Positions 27,306 through 35,701 of a DNA stretch of 64,000 nt are shown one piece after another. The translations under genes were made by a program, and so were the position numbers. Numbering within the stretch: the stretch's first letter is position 1; every line of letters begins with the position of its first letter. The DNA lies in assembly GCA_024701455.1 (NCBI GenBank), contig JABXYP010000001.1, forward strand, positions 1,244,001-1,308,000, written 5' to 3'. Under the pieces are notes generated by a model. That model was not told where the DNA came from and ran no database searches. It was given only the letters and a program-made list of their open reading frames with translations. This DNA comes from Bacillus sp. A301a_S52 (GTDB lineage Bacteria; Bacillota; Bacilli; Bacillales; Salisediminibacteriaceae).

Positions 27306-28777
27306 TAAAGCTGAGTAGGGTATCAGGGGGATATGACAAAGAACCTATCATTAAAGATATTAGTTTAACGATTGAAAAAGGTGAATTTTTTACCCTCCTG
27401 GGGCCAAACGGAAGTGGGAAAACGACGTTATTTAAACTGGTTACCGGCACTCTTCCGACTAAGCAAGGAAATATTTGTCTTAAAGGGCAGCCGTTGACCT
27501 CCTTGTCTAAGCTTGAAAAAGCTCGCCATGTCGCTGTTTTAACACAAGAAGCTCATATTTCATTTGACTTTACTGTCGAAGAAATTGTCAGTCTTGGCCG
27601 TTATGCGTTCCAACAAGGGCTGTTTAAAAACTTATCCAAGGAAGATCAGAGCGTGATTGATGACGTTATGATGCTTACCGATGTTGAGCGGTATCGTCAT
27701 AAACAATTTAGAACCATGAGTGGTGGAGAGAAACAACGGGTTTTACTAGCGAAAGCATTGGCGCAACAGCCAGATATTCTTCTTTTGGACGAGCCAACAA
27801 ATCATCTTGACGTTAAACACTCTTTTCATATGCTTAATTTATTGAAAGAGCGGCAGTATACCCATGGTTTAACGGTTTTTGCTATTCTTCACGATTTAAA
27901 TGTGGCAGCTCTTTATGCAGATAGAGTCGGCCTTCTCCATGAAGGACGTTTACGTAAAGTGGGAAGCGTTGACATTTTGAAGCAAGAAGATGAATTGCGA
28001 AAAGTTTATAATGTGGAGGTAAAGTCACAAGCCCATCCTACCCTAGCGAAACCGCAATTATTAATGACACCAGTCAGTAAAGAGGTAGGTCACGACGTTA
28101 ATCCTCTTGAAACGATGATGAATGTGACCAAAGACGACAAAGCCATTCATATCCAGTTTGAGAAACCGTTACGAACGATTTCTAATGGGGTAGTCGGTGA
28201 AGGAATTCAGTGGATAACCGATTTTTGTAATTTTCATGTGGACAAAAATTATCATGGCAGTAAACCAATAGAAGATGTAAAGCACTGGATGACAGAACGA
28301 CAGATTTCTTATGAGAATGCTGTCGGAATGATGACAGCTGTTCACTTAAAAGACGCTGTTTGGATAAAAAAAGTTTATGAAGGTGTTGCTATTACTGTGA
28401 TGGTTACAGCGGGTGTGAGTAATGCTGTTGATATTGCTGCTAATGAGCGTGATGATAAAATCAGTCAGATTGGGACGATTAATACGATGGTTTTTCTAAA
28501 TAGGCATTTTACTGATGGCGCCCTTGTCAATGCGTGTTTATCAGCGACAGAAGCTAAAACAAAAGCACTTCTCGATACCCAAGTGAAAGATGCTTATACG
28601 GGTACGCTTGCTACAGGTACATCAACAGATAGCTTACTTATTGCCACGACACAACTAGGTGAGCAAACACCGTACGCTGGATCTGGGACACCAGAAGGAA
28701 AAGCGATCGGTTCCGTTGTTTATGAAGCGACGACAAAAGCGTTAGCTCATTATTTAGACAAAGGTAAACACATATAA
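27302..28777 (+). CDS. btuD: Cobalamin ABC transporter ATPase fused to CbiZ amidohydrolase
   Basis: A 491-residue fusion. Residues about 1-245 form an ABC ATPase with Walker A GPNGSGKTTL, signature MSGGEKQR, Walker B ILLLDEP and the H-loop in ILHDLN. Residues about 290-490 form a CbiZ-type adenosylcobinamide amidohydrolase (LRTISNGVVGEGIQW, DFCNFHVDKNYHG, VTAGVSNAVDI, GTINTMVFLN, ATGTSTDS). CbiZ removes the aminopropanol arm from AdoCbi, giving adenosylcobyric acid, the substrate of the next gene's product, CbiB. Coupling import and remodelling in one chain makes metabolic sense. It overlaps btuC by 4 bp and cbiB by 1 bp. Confidence 0.93.
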   Translation: MIKLSRVSGGYDKEPIIKDISLTIEKGEFFTLLGPNGSGKTTLFKLVTGTLPTKQGNICLKGQPLTSLSKLEKARHVAVLTQEAHISFDFTVEEIVSLGRYAFQQGLFKNLSKEDQSVIDDVMMLTDVERYRHKQFRTMSGGEKQRVLLAKALAQQPDILLLDEPTNHLDVKHSFHMLNLLKERQYTHGLTVFAILHDLNVAALYADRVGLLHEGRLRKVGSVDILKQEDELRKVYNVEVKSQAHPTLAKPQLLMTPVSKEVGHDVNPLETMMNVTKDDKAIHIQFEKPLRTISNGVVGEGIQWITDFCNFHVDKNYHGSKPIEDVKHWMTERQISYENAVGMMTAVHLKDAVWIKKVYEGVAITVMVTAGVSNAVDIAANERDDKISQIGTINTMVFLNRHFTDGALVNACLSATEAKTKALLDTQVKDAYTGTLATGTSTDSLLIATTQLGEQTPYAGSGTPEGKAIGSVVYEATTKALAHYLDKGKHI

Positions 28778-29745
28778 TGGAAATGGTCTTGCCTCTTATC
28801 ATTCTTATTGTAATAGGTGCTATTATGCTCGATCTTATGATGGGTGATCCACGATGGCTTCCCCATCCAGTCGTAGGTATCGGGCGTCTTATTCGTTTTT
28901 TCGATAAACGGTGGAATCGTGGACCAGCACATATAAAAAAGCGAAACGGTATTTTTTTGACGTTGGTCATCGTTTTAAGCGTATTTTTAATAACGTCAGC
29001 CATCACAGTTAGTCTTTATAAACTTCATCCTGTAGCAGGGACACTTGCTCAGCTATATATAGTTTCTACCACAATAGCTATTAAAGGACTGAAACAAGCG
29101 GCACTCGATATTGTAACCCCTTTAGCATCAGGGGAGTTAAATGAAGCGCGGCGAAAATTAAGCATGATTGTAGGAAGAGATACAGAGACACTTAATGACG
29201 AAGAAATCGTGAGAGGGACAGTGGAAACAGTTGCAGAAAATACTACCGATGCGATAACTGCACCAATTTTTTGGGCGTTTATTGGCGGGGCACCGCTCGC
29301 TATGACTTATCGGGCAATAAATACATTAGATTCAATGGTCGGTTACAAAAATAATACATATAAAGAGTTTGGTTGGTGTTCTGCTAGACTTGATGATGTA
29401 GTCAATTGGCTTCCTGCCCGTATGACAGCTTTTACGTTATGGCTCGGAGGTTTTTTTGTCAAAGGTGCACGTCTGCGTCATGCATGGCAAGTGACATGTC
29501 GGGATGCGTCTAAGCATCCAAGTCCAAATAGTGGGTGGTCAGAAGCGATGGTGGCGGCGTTACTAGGTGTTCAGTTAGGTGGACGAAATACATACGGTGG
29601 ACAAGTATCTGACAGGGCAAGAATGGGGGTGCCTTTTGAACCGCTTCATTGGCAGCACATTTTATTATCTGTGCGCTATATGTATGGCGGGGCGATTATT
29701 TTTACACTATTAATGTCAGGTATATGGCTGCTCCTTCATTCTTAA
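28777..29745 (+). CDS. cbiB: Adenosylcobinamide-phosphate synthase
   Basis: A membrane enzyme that attaches (R)-1-amino-2-propanol phosphate to adenosylcobyric acid. Full-length CbiB (322 aa) with LDLMMGDPRWLPHPVVGIGRLI near the start, RGTVETVAENTTDAITAPIFWAFIGGAPLAMTYRAINTLDSMVGYKN, and WSEAMVAALLGVQLGG. Several membrane spans lie at the N-terminus and the middle. Start and stop codons overlap as TAATG with btuD-cbiZ. It takes the product of CbiZ and of CobD, the next gene. Confidence 0.95.
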   Translation: MEMVLPLIILIVIGAIMLDLMMGDPRWLPHPVVGIGRLIRFFDKRWNRGPAHIKKRNGIFLTLVIVLSVFLITSAITVSLYKLHPVAGTLAQLYIVSTTIAIKGLKQAALDIVTPLASGELNEARRKLSMIVGRDTETLNDEEIVRGTVETVAENTTDAITAPIFWAFIGGAPLAMTYRAINTLDSMVGYKNNTYKEFGWCSARLDDVVNWLPARMTAFTLWLGGFFVKGARLRHAWQVTCRDASKHPSPNSGWSEAMVAALLGVQLGGRNTYGGQVSDRARMGVPFEPLHWQHILLSVRYMYGGAIIFTLLMSGIWLLLHS

Positions 29746-29763
29746 GCGAAAGGACGAAATGAT

Positions 29764-30849
29764 ATGAATTGGCCAGAGCATGGTGGACAGCCGGCAAAGG
29801 TTGGTCGCCATTTTAACAGTAATGAGACGAACAAGAGTAATTGGCTTGATTTCAGTGCGAATATTTACCCGTTCGGGCCACCAAAATGGGTCGAAACGAT
29901 CGTGACCAACAGTATGAGCGCTATTTCTGTTTATCCCGATCCAGAGTACGAAGAGCCGACGAAACGTTTAGCAACGTTAAATAACCTTTCCCCTAAGCAA
30001 GTACTCATAACAAATGGCGGAGCTGAAGCTATTTTTTTGACAGCTAAGTTGTTCGAGGGAAAACGGGCACTCATCGTTCAGCCGACGTTTGTGGAATATG
30101 AGCAGGCGTGTCTTCATTATGGTATAGAGACGCAGGATGTGTTTTATGAAGATGGCTTTCGTTTTCCGTTGGAGGAACTAGAGAGTCAGATGACATGGGC
30201 TGATGTGGTGTATGTATGTCGTCCAAATAATCCTTCTGGGACAGTCATTTCAAAGCGAGACATCCGCGTTTTATTGGAACGTTGTGAGGAGACAGAGACG
30301 TACCTAGTAGTGGATGAGGCGTTTGCTGACTTTTTGCCTGAAGGAGATTCGATCTTAACTGGAATGCTTGCACAGTTTAAGTCGTTGATTTTATTAAGAT
30401 CTTTAACGAAAATGTATTCGATCCCAGGCCTTCGTATTGGCTATTTGTTAGCTTCACCCACCTTAATAGCAAAATTAAGACGCTGGCAAATGCCTTGGAG
30501 TGTGAATGGGATAGCTGGAGAAGTGGTGAAATCTCTGCCTATTCGTGATCCATTTGTCAATGAAGCACGGACGTTTGTCAAGGAAGAATTAGTGAGAGTG
30601 AGAGAGCGTTTAACAGAGCTACGTTTTGATATGTCACCGTCACAGGTGAATTTCTTTCTTTTATATGATTTGGAAGCACCAAACAAGACGGAAGAGTTAT
30701 TCGCATTTTTGGCAAAAAACAGTATCATTGCACGTCATACCCACAATTTTAAAGGGCTTAATGGACATTATTTGCGTTTTGCTATCAAGTCAGCAGAGGA
30801 TAATGACAAGCTGTTGGCGTGTTTGGCAGCTTGGAGGAATCACGTATGA
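29764..30849 (+). CDS. cobD: Threonine-phosphate decarboxylase (CobD), PLP-dependent
   Basis: Makes (R)-1-amino-2-propanol O-2-phosphate from L-threonine phosphate for CbiB. A 361-aa fold-type I aminotransferase-like protein related to HisC, with the CobD N-terminus WPEHGGQPAKVGRHF and DFSANIYPFGPPKWV, RPNNPSGT, and the PLP-binding Lys in SLTKMYSIPGLRIGYL. ATG at 29764 follows GAAAGGACG. It ends in an ATGA overlap with cobU. The HGG motif and the context separate it from histidinol-phosphate aminotransferase. Confidence 0.93.
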   Translation: MNWPEHGGQPAKVGRHFNSNETNKSNWLDFSANIYPFGPPKWVETIVTNSMSAISVYPDPEYEEPTKRLATLNNLSPKQVLITNGGAEAIFLTAKLFEGKRALIVQPTFVEYEQACLHYGIETQDVFYEDGFRFPLEELESQMTWADVVYVCRPNNPSGTVISKRDIRVLLERCEETETYLVVDEAFADFLPEGDSILTGMLAQFKSLILLRSLTKMYSIPGLRIGYLLASPTLIAKLRRWQMPWSVNGIAGEVVKSLPIRDPFVNEARTFVKEELVRVRERLTELRFDMSPSQVNFFLLYDLEAPNKTEELFAFLAKNSIIARHTHNFKGLNGHYLRFAIKSAEDNDKLLACLAAWRNHV

Positions 30850-31400
30850 TCGTCTTTATTTCCGGCGGTGCTCGGTCAGGAAAAAGCCGGTTTGCTGAAG
30901 TGATGACGTACGACTGTTATGACGAAAGCCGGCGTCAGGGAAACGGTGGAAAACTAATATATGTGGCCACAGCCCGCCATACAGATCGTGAAATGACTGA
31001 ACGAATCAATCGCCACAGGTGTGAACGAGACGAAGCATGGCAGACAGTAGAAGAGCCGCTAGATTTACTAGCTCCTGTGATGGCGGCAGGTAATGATGAT
31101 GTGATGCTTATTGATTGCTTAACCGTGTGGATAAATAACCGCTTATTTGATAGCAGTTGGAACGGTGAGAATGCTTTGTTTCATGAACTAAGTGACATTT
31201 TATCACTAGCAAATGAAAAGAAATTACAACTTATCTTCGTGTCAAATGATGTCAATGAAGGCAGCCCTATTGAAAATGAGCTTGTCATATTTTATATAAA
31301 AATGTTAGAGCGTGTTCATCGATTTATTGTGAATCGATCAGATTATGCTTATCAAGTGGTAGCAGGTATTCCTATTCAGTGGAAGGGGGAAGGTACATGA
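30846..31400 (+). CDS. cobU: Adenosylcobinamide kinase/adenosylcobinamide-phosphate guanylyltransferase
   Basis: Phosphorylates adenosylcobinamide and activates it with GTP to AdoCbi-GDP. It has the P-loop GGARSGKS at the N-terminus, YVATARHTDREMTERINRH with His57 at the place of the guanylylated His of Salmonella CobU, and the C-terminal SNDVNEGSP...AYQVVAGIPIQWK. 184 aa. ATG at 30846 overlaps the cobD stop (ATGA), with GGAGG about 8 bp upstream. A second CobU-like gene lies at 32712; this one looks like the complete enzyme. Confidence 0.93.
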   Translation: MIVFISGGARSGKSRFAEVMTYDCYDESRRQGNGGKLIYVATARHTDREMTERINRHRCERDEAWQTVEEPLDLLAPVMAAGNDDVMLIDCLTVWINNRLFDSSWNGENALFHELSDILSLANEKKLQLIFVSNDVNEGSPIENELVIFYIKMLERVHRFIVNRSDYAYQVVAGIPIQWKGEGT

Positions 31401-32161
31401 AAAATGCGCTGTACGGTTTTTTGCTGGCGATGCAATTTTTAACGCGTATTCCAGTGCCAATTGAATGTCCATGGACGATTGAGACGAGCCGATGGGCAAT
31501 CCGGTTTTATCCGATCGTAGGCCTCATAATCGGAGCAGGACTAGTGGCAGTTGGCTCGACTCTCGCGCCAATTCTCCCTGCTGGCATGCTAGCGCTCCTC
31601 CTTGTATCACTTTGGGTGTGGCTGACAGGCGGGCTGCACCTTGACGGGGTGATGGATGTAGCAGATGCTGTCGGTTCAAATGCCCCTCTGGAGAAAAAAT
31701 GGACGATTATGAAAGACCCCCATGTAGGAAGTTTCGGTATCATCACATTGGTTTTCTTACTAGGGTGGAAAACGATGCTCATTTATTTACTTGTTATCGA
31801 AGCAGGTTGGCACGTTGTTTTACCATTTATGTTGAGCGTTGCTTTAGCACGATATAGTGCAATAGGGCTACTCATTTTTTTACCAGCAGCAAAAAAAGAA
31901 GGTCTTGCTTGGCATTGGAAAAAGAATTTAAACTGGCTCGACAGTATTTGGGCAGGGATTCCTATCATGTTAGTAACCGGCTTTTTTCCTCATCTTATTT
32001 GGCTTGTCATCTTATTTTTACTCATGACAGTGCTGTACGCTTTCTGGCTTATGCGTACCTTTAAAGGTGTTAACGGCGATTTAACAGGGACAGCCATTGA
32101 AGGGGGTGAATTATGGGGACTGCTTTTAACCTGGATCTTTACCTCATTCGTCATGGGGTGA
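31397..32161 (+). CDS. cobS: Adenosylcobinamide-GDP ribazoletransferase (cobalamin synthase)
   Basis: The integral membrane enzyme that joins AdoCbi-GDP and alpha-ribazole. Its 254 residues carry the family motifs LLAMQFLTRIPVP, GLHLDGVMDVADAVGS, MKDPHVGSFG and a C-terminal GDLTGTAIEGGELWGLLL. ATG at 31397 overlaps the cobU stop as ATGA. Its 3' end overlaps cobC by 49 bp, an unusually long overlap that suggests tight coupling. Confidence 0.94.
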   Translation: MKNALYGFLLAMQFLTRIPVPIECPWTIETSRWAIRFYPIVGLIIGAGLVAVGSTLAPILPAGMLALLLVSLWVWLTGGLHLDGVMDVADAVGSNAPLEKKWTIMKDPHVGSFGIITLVFLLGWKTMLIYLLVIEAGWHVVLPFMLSVALARYSAIGLLIFLPAAKKEGLAWHWKKNLNWLDSIWAGIPIMLVTGFFPHLIWLVILFLLMTVLYAFWLMRTFKGVNGDLTGTAIEGGELWGLLLTWIFTSFVMG

Positions 32162-32787
32162 CGCAGTGGAATGTGGAAAAACGTTACTTAGGACACAGTG
32201 ATATGCCGCTTCTCCATGACGCTTTGGAAAACCTTCAAAAGTTGAAAGAGATTGTTGCGAGGTTAGATGCACCGTTACTTATCTCAAGTGATTTGGTACG
32301 GTGCAGGGAAACGATGGATTATCTGTTACCTCATCGCCACTATATCGTGGAGCCGCGTCTACGGGAATTCAACTTCGGTGATTGGGAAGGGAAGACGTAT
32401 AACGAGTTGAAGGATGTTACTGCTTATAGACAGTGGATTGATAACTGGGAAAAAGAAAGTGTCCCAGGAGGCGAATCTGGTCAGGCGTTTAAACGTCGCG
32501 TGGATAGCTGGTTAACGGAAGAACTACCAACGTTAGTTGTTGACAAGTGCTGGAGGATCGGGGCGAAATCGAGTGTAATCGTCACGCATGGTGGTGTAAT
32601 CCGTTATATAATTCAAATTTTAACAAAAGATAAAGACGCTTTTTGGCAATGGAATATCTCTCATGGCGAAGCAGTTAAATTATCTTGCGTGTATGAGAAG
32701 GGGGAGTGGCAATGCAATTCATTATCGGTGGTGCCTACTCGGGCAAACGACAGGCAGTTAGAGAATTACACCCCTCGGAAAAATTAA
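32113..32787 (+). CDS. cobC: Alpha-ribazole phosphatase, histidine phosphatase family
   Basis: Dephosphorylates alpha-ribazole phosphate (or adenosylcobalamin phosphate). A histidine phosphatase of 224 aa with LYLIRHGVTQWN as the catalytic RHG motif, SSDLVRCRETM, FNFGDWEGKTYNEL and a second His in VTHGGVIRY. ATG at 32113, preceded by GAAGGGGGTGAA, lies within the end of cobS. The position in the cobalamin operon separates it from phosphoglycerate mutase-like paralogues. Confidence 0.92.
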   Translation: MGTAFNLDLYLIRHGVTQWNVEKRYLGHSDMPLLHDALENLQKLKEIVARLDAPLLISSDLVRCRETMDYLLPHRHYIVEPRLREFNFGDWEGKTYNELKDVTAYRQWIDNWEKESVPGGESGQAFKRRVDSWLTEELPTLVVDKCWRIGAKSSVIVTHGGVIRYIIQILTKDKDAFWQWNISHGEAVKLSCVYEKGEWQCNSLSVVPTRANDRQLENYTPRKN

Positions 32788-33149
32788 GCTGGGTGTCGGC
32801 CTATGAAGGGGCACAATTAAATCAGTGGCGAGCCATGTGGGAAGAACAAACGCTTCTTGTTCTTGAAGGATGGGAGGTATGGCTGAGAGATGAAATAGTG
32901 AGTGGTATGCCTCAATTAGATGTCATCCGTGAGAATTATCGCAATACGCTTGAAGTGGTGTGTACAGAGGAAAAACGTCGGAACGGACAGGTGATTGTGA
33001 TCATGCTTGAAATGGGGCGAGGAATTGTCCCTATTTCTGAAGCGGATCGAGCATTACGCGATGTGTGCGGGTGGCTCCAACAGGACGCGGCTAAACTGGC
33101 TGACGACATGAGGTATATATGGCACGGACTGGAGAGAAAGATAAAATAA
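32712..33149 (+). CDS. Degenerate CobU-like protein
   Basis: A 145-aa protein whose ends resemble CobU. The N-terminus has FIIGGAYSGKRQAV, with Arg where the P-loop has Ser or Thr, and the C-terminal part EMGRGIVPISEADRALRDVCGWLQQDAAKLADDM is the classic CobU/CobP tail. The middle segment with the guanylylated His (TARxxDxEMxxRIxxH) is absent and replaced by a short WEEQTLLVLEGWEVWLRDEI. It overlaps cobC by 76 bp in another frame, with GGGGGAG upstream of ATG at 32712. It may be a partner or regulator of CobU, or a decaying paralogue. Confidence 0.82.
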   Translation: MQFIIGGAYSGKRQAVRELHPSEKLSWVSAYEGAQLNQWRAMWEEQTLLVLEGWEVWLRDEIVSGMPQLDVIRENYRNTLEVVCTEEKRRNGQVIVIMLEMGRGIVPISEADRALRDVCGWLQQDAAKLADDMRYIWHGLERKIK

Positions 33150-33159
33150 CTGATTGCAG

Positions 33160-33308
33160 AAACGAATCGGGTAGTTGCTGGAAAATGGGGGAATTGCGTA
33201 AATCAAGGGGGGGCTGCTGAAAAACTTCGATTTATTGCTGGAAAAACAGTGAGGGCTGCTGAAAAAAATCGGGTCGTTGGTGAAAAATCGAGAGTCGTTG
33301 CGTAAATA
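33160..33308. repeat. Degenerate tandem repeat, about eight units of about 20 bp
   Basis: Units of the type TTGCTGAAAAA(N)8-12, with variants TTGCGTAAAT, TTGGTGAAAA and CTGCTGAAAA, run from just after the cobalamin operon to about 33308. The same motif recurs at 12890-12962. Spacing is irregular and there are no conserved direct repeats, so it is not a CRISPR array. No hairpin terminator is evident for the cobalamin operon here. Confidence 0.6.
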
Positions 33309-33463
33309 CGTTGTAATTACCCATAAGAGTTATTTATCTTAAAATTGGAAAGGTTAAAAGATAAATAGGCCACTCATTATTATCCCTATTCAAAATAAGG
33401 CAATCAACCGTCTAAATTAGGATCATCAGATGTGGCAACTAATGGTTAAGAGGAGTGTCATCA

Positions 33464-34459
33464 GTGACGAAGCGATTGACTATCTTATTGACAAGTTTAT
33501 GTGTATTACCCGTATCACAGGTTCTTGCTCATGTGAAATGGTTTACAGAAGCGGAGCCAGAACGGGCTGCCATTGAAACAATTATCACACCAAAGTTTAT
33601 CGCATTGGCCTTTCTTACTGCCATCATTGTGGCGGTTTTACCTCGGATCGTCCCAGCCATGTTGACAGTCCCTTTATTTAAGCATAGTGAAGACTTTTTG
33701 GGGAATTTTCGCTCTTATACCTACTATCTCATCAAATACGGTGCAGCTTTAGCCATTTTTATTCAAGTGATAACTGGTGGATTATTTGCACCCGAGCTAT
33801 TGGCTCCAAGTGATGTGTGGGCAGTGTTACCATGGAGCGCCATTATCCTTCTAATTATTCCGAGTCTCTGGACAACTAGAGCAGCAGCTTGCTTAATACT
33901 AATTTTATTCAGCGTAACAGCGTGGGAATATGGCTTGTTCCATATGCTTGACTATGCCTTTTATTTAGCTGTGATCTTCATTTTACTGTTTCACAAAACT
34001 TCATGGCAAAAGTGGGGGTTTCCCCTCCTTTATTTAGCAACAGGGTTATCTTTATGCTGGGTAGCGGCTGAAAAGTGGGTGTATCCTGCGATGGCAACGG
34101 ATGTAATCCTCAATCATGGGGTTCCTACATTCGGTTTTTCGCCAGAAACATTCGTCGTGCTCACAGCTTTTATTGAATTTGTTGTCGGCTACTTGCTTGT
34201 GGTCGGGTTACTTAACCGTCTCCTTGCTCTCATACTCACACTTATCTTCATTAGTACGACCTTTCTGTTCGGACTGACAGAAATTATTGGACACTTTATG
34301 ATACATATTATTTTAGTTACCTTTATAATTGAAGGGGTATCCTTTTATCGGCCACCGGTGGATATGCACAATTCTTCACTCGAAAAAATTATTTTTGTCT
34401 TTCTAAACTTTTTGTTTGTTCTTGCGACAATCCTTTTAATATATTACAGATTCGCTTAA
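33464..34459 (+). CDS. DoxX-like membrane protein
   Basis: A 331-residue polytopic membrane protein with a signal-like N-terminus (LTILLTSLCVLPVSQVLA followed by HVKWFTE) and about nine hydrophobic segments. The C-terminal four-span part (WVAAEKWVYPAMATDVILNHGVPTFGF ... FIEFVVGYLLVVGLLNR) has the appearance of DoxX/DoxD-type membrane domains. I chose GTG at 33464 with AAGAGGAG 9 bp upstream. It stands between the cobalamin operon and the glycerate genes; 12 bp separate it from the CdaR-like gene, so the two may be co-transcribed. Function unknown. Confidence 0.65.
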   Translation: MTKRLTILLTSLCVLPVSQVLAHVKWFTEAEPERAAIETIITPKFIALAFLTAIIVAVLPRIVPAMLTVPLFKHSEDFLGNFRSYTYYLIKYGAALAIFIQVITGGLFAPELLAPSDVWAVLPWSAIILLIIPSLWTTRAAACLILILFSVTAWEYGLFHMLDYAFYLAVIFILLFHKTSWQKWGFPLLYLATGLSLCWVAAEKWVYPAMATDVILNHGVPTFGFSPETFVVLTAFIEFVVGYLLVVGLLNRLLALILTLIFISTTFLFGLTEIIGHFMIHIILVTFIIEGVSFYRPPVDMHNSSLEKIIFVFLNFLFVLATILLIYYRFA

Positions 34460-34471
34460 CTGGAGGTGCCT

Positions 34472-35587
34472 ATGTTATCAGCTGAAGTTGCTCAAAATAT
34501 TGTCAGACGCACGATGGAAATTTTAGATTATAACATTAATGTCATGGATGAGCATGGTGTTATCATCGGTTCAGGTGAAACGGAGCGGATTGGTACCGTT
34601 CATGAAGTGGCGAGGCATATTCAATTTAAAAAAGAAAGCATTGAAATTACAGTGGCTGATGAGCATAAGTGGCACGGAGTAAAGCAAGGGATTAATTTAC
34701 CTGTTTATTTTCGTGGAGAAATTGTCGGAACAGTAGGAATTACGGGTCCGCCAAATGACGTAAAAGGTTATGGAGAGCTGGTGAAAATGACAGCTGAAAT
34801 GATCATCGAACAGGCATTTTTGTTAAAACAAATGCAATATGATGAGCGCTTGACGCGAGAGTTTGTCAATCAGTGGGTGTCAGGAGAAGGTATTTTAGAT
34901 AACAGCTTCTTAGAAAAAGCGGACATGCTTTCAATTGACTTAGCAAAAACCCGCGGAATCATTTTAATCTCGCACAATGGAATGACATATGAAAACAAAC
35001 GACATGAACTAGACAAGCTCGAAAAAGCACTAAAGCCATTACTGCACAAACAAGATTTGCTCAGCCTCATAAAGGATACGATTGTAGTCGTCAAAACGGC
35101 TAAAACAGATCGTGATCTGTTAAACACAGCTAAAGGGTGGGCTGACTATTTTAATGGCCAGCCGCTTCGGCTTACAACGGGGCTTATTTATGATAGTTAT
35201 TCGCACATCGCTTACTCTTATGAACAAGCAGTCAAAACGATGGAAATGAGCCTACTCATGAAAAGTGAAGAGAACGTTATCGCCTACAAAACAAAGACGG
35301 TGGACGTGTTGTTCTATCACCTATTAACTCATGAATCTATTAAACGTTTACCTGTTGATAAACCGTTATTGACTCACAATCAGCATGCTGATCTATTAGA
35401 AACTTTGGAAACGTTTATTAAGCATGATGGTTCAATTATCCATACCGCAAAAGCATTGTTTATTCATCGCAACACGCTCCATTATCGCTTAGATAAAATC
35501 TATGAATTGACAGGGAAACATCCACGCCGGTTAGTTGATCTTTTTTATCTATATGTAAGCTGCGTGTTAAAAAACACCTTTTCTTAG
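34472..35587 (+). CDS. CdaR-family sugar diacid/glycerate regulator
   Basis: A 371-aa regulator with an N-terminal sugar-diacid recognition domain (AQNIVRRTMEILDYNINVMDEHGVIIGSG, residues about 5-135), a central linker domain and a C-terminal PucR-type HTH (TAKALFIHRNTLHYRLDKIYELTG). In other bacteria CdaR-type proteins activate glucarate, galactarate and glycerate genes. ATG at 34472 has GGAGGT just upstream. It lies immediately before a GntP permease and a glycerate kinase, so control of glycerate uptake and use is the natural inference. A cre-like GTAAAACGCTTACA lies at about 35656, before the permease. Confidence 0.9.
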   Translation: MLSAEVAQNIVRRTMEILDYNINVMDEHGVIIGSGETERIGTVHEVARHIQFKKESIEITVADEHKWHGVKQGINLPVYFRGEIVGTVGITGPPNDVKGYGELVKMTAEMIIEQAFLLKQMQYDERLTREFVNQWVSGEGILDNSFLEKADMLSIDLAKTRGIILISHNGMTYENKRHELDKLEKALKPLLHKQDLLSLIKDTIVVVKTAKTDRDLLNTAKGWADYFNGQPLRLTTGLIYDSYSHIAYSYEQAVKTMEMSLLMKSEENVIAYKTKTVDVLFYHLLTHESIKRLPVDKPLLTHNQHADLLETLETFIKHDGSIIHTAKALFIHRNTLHYRLDKIYELTGKHPRRLVDLFYLYVSCVLKNTFS

Positions 35588-35701
35588 ATGTGAATGCACA
35601 AAAAAGATAATGAGAATCCGTTTACATTTGAGCGTTTGCACAATGAAACAACCTAGTAAAACGCTTACAATGGAATTAACACTAAACGGAGGAGTGAGAT
35701 C

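Noticed and set aside
33160..33308. Possible CRISPR array
   Set aside because: Units of about 20 bp vary throughout, spacing is irregular, there is no conserved direct repeat and spacer pattern, and no cas genes are nearby.
35656..35669. cre site before the GntP permease
   Set aside because: GTAAAACGCTTACA resembles cre around the central CG but breaks the consensus at two positions at one end; too weak to list as a site.
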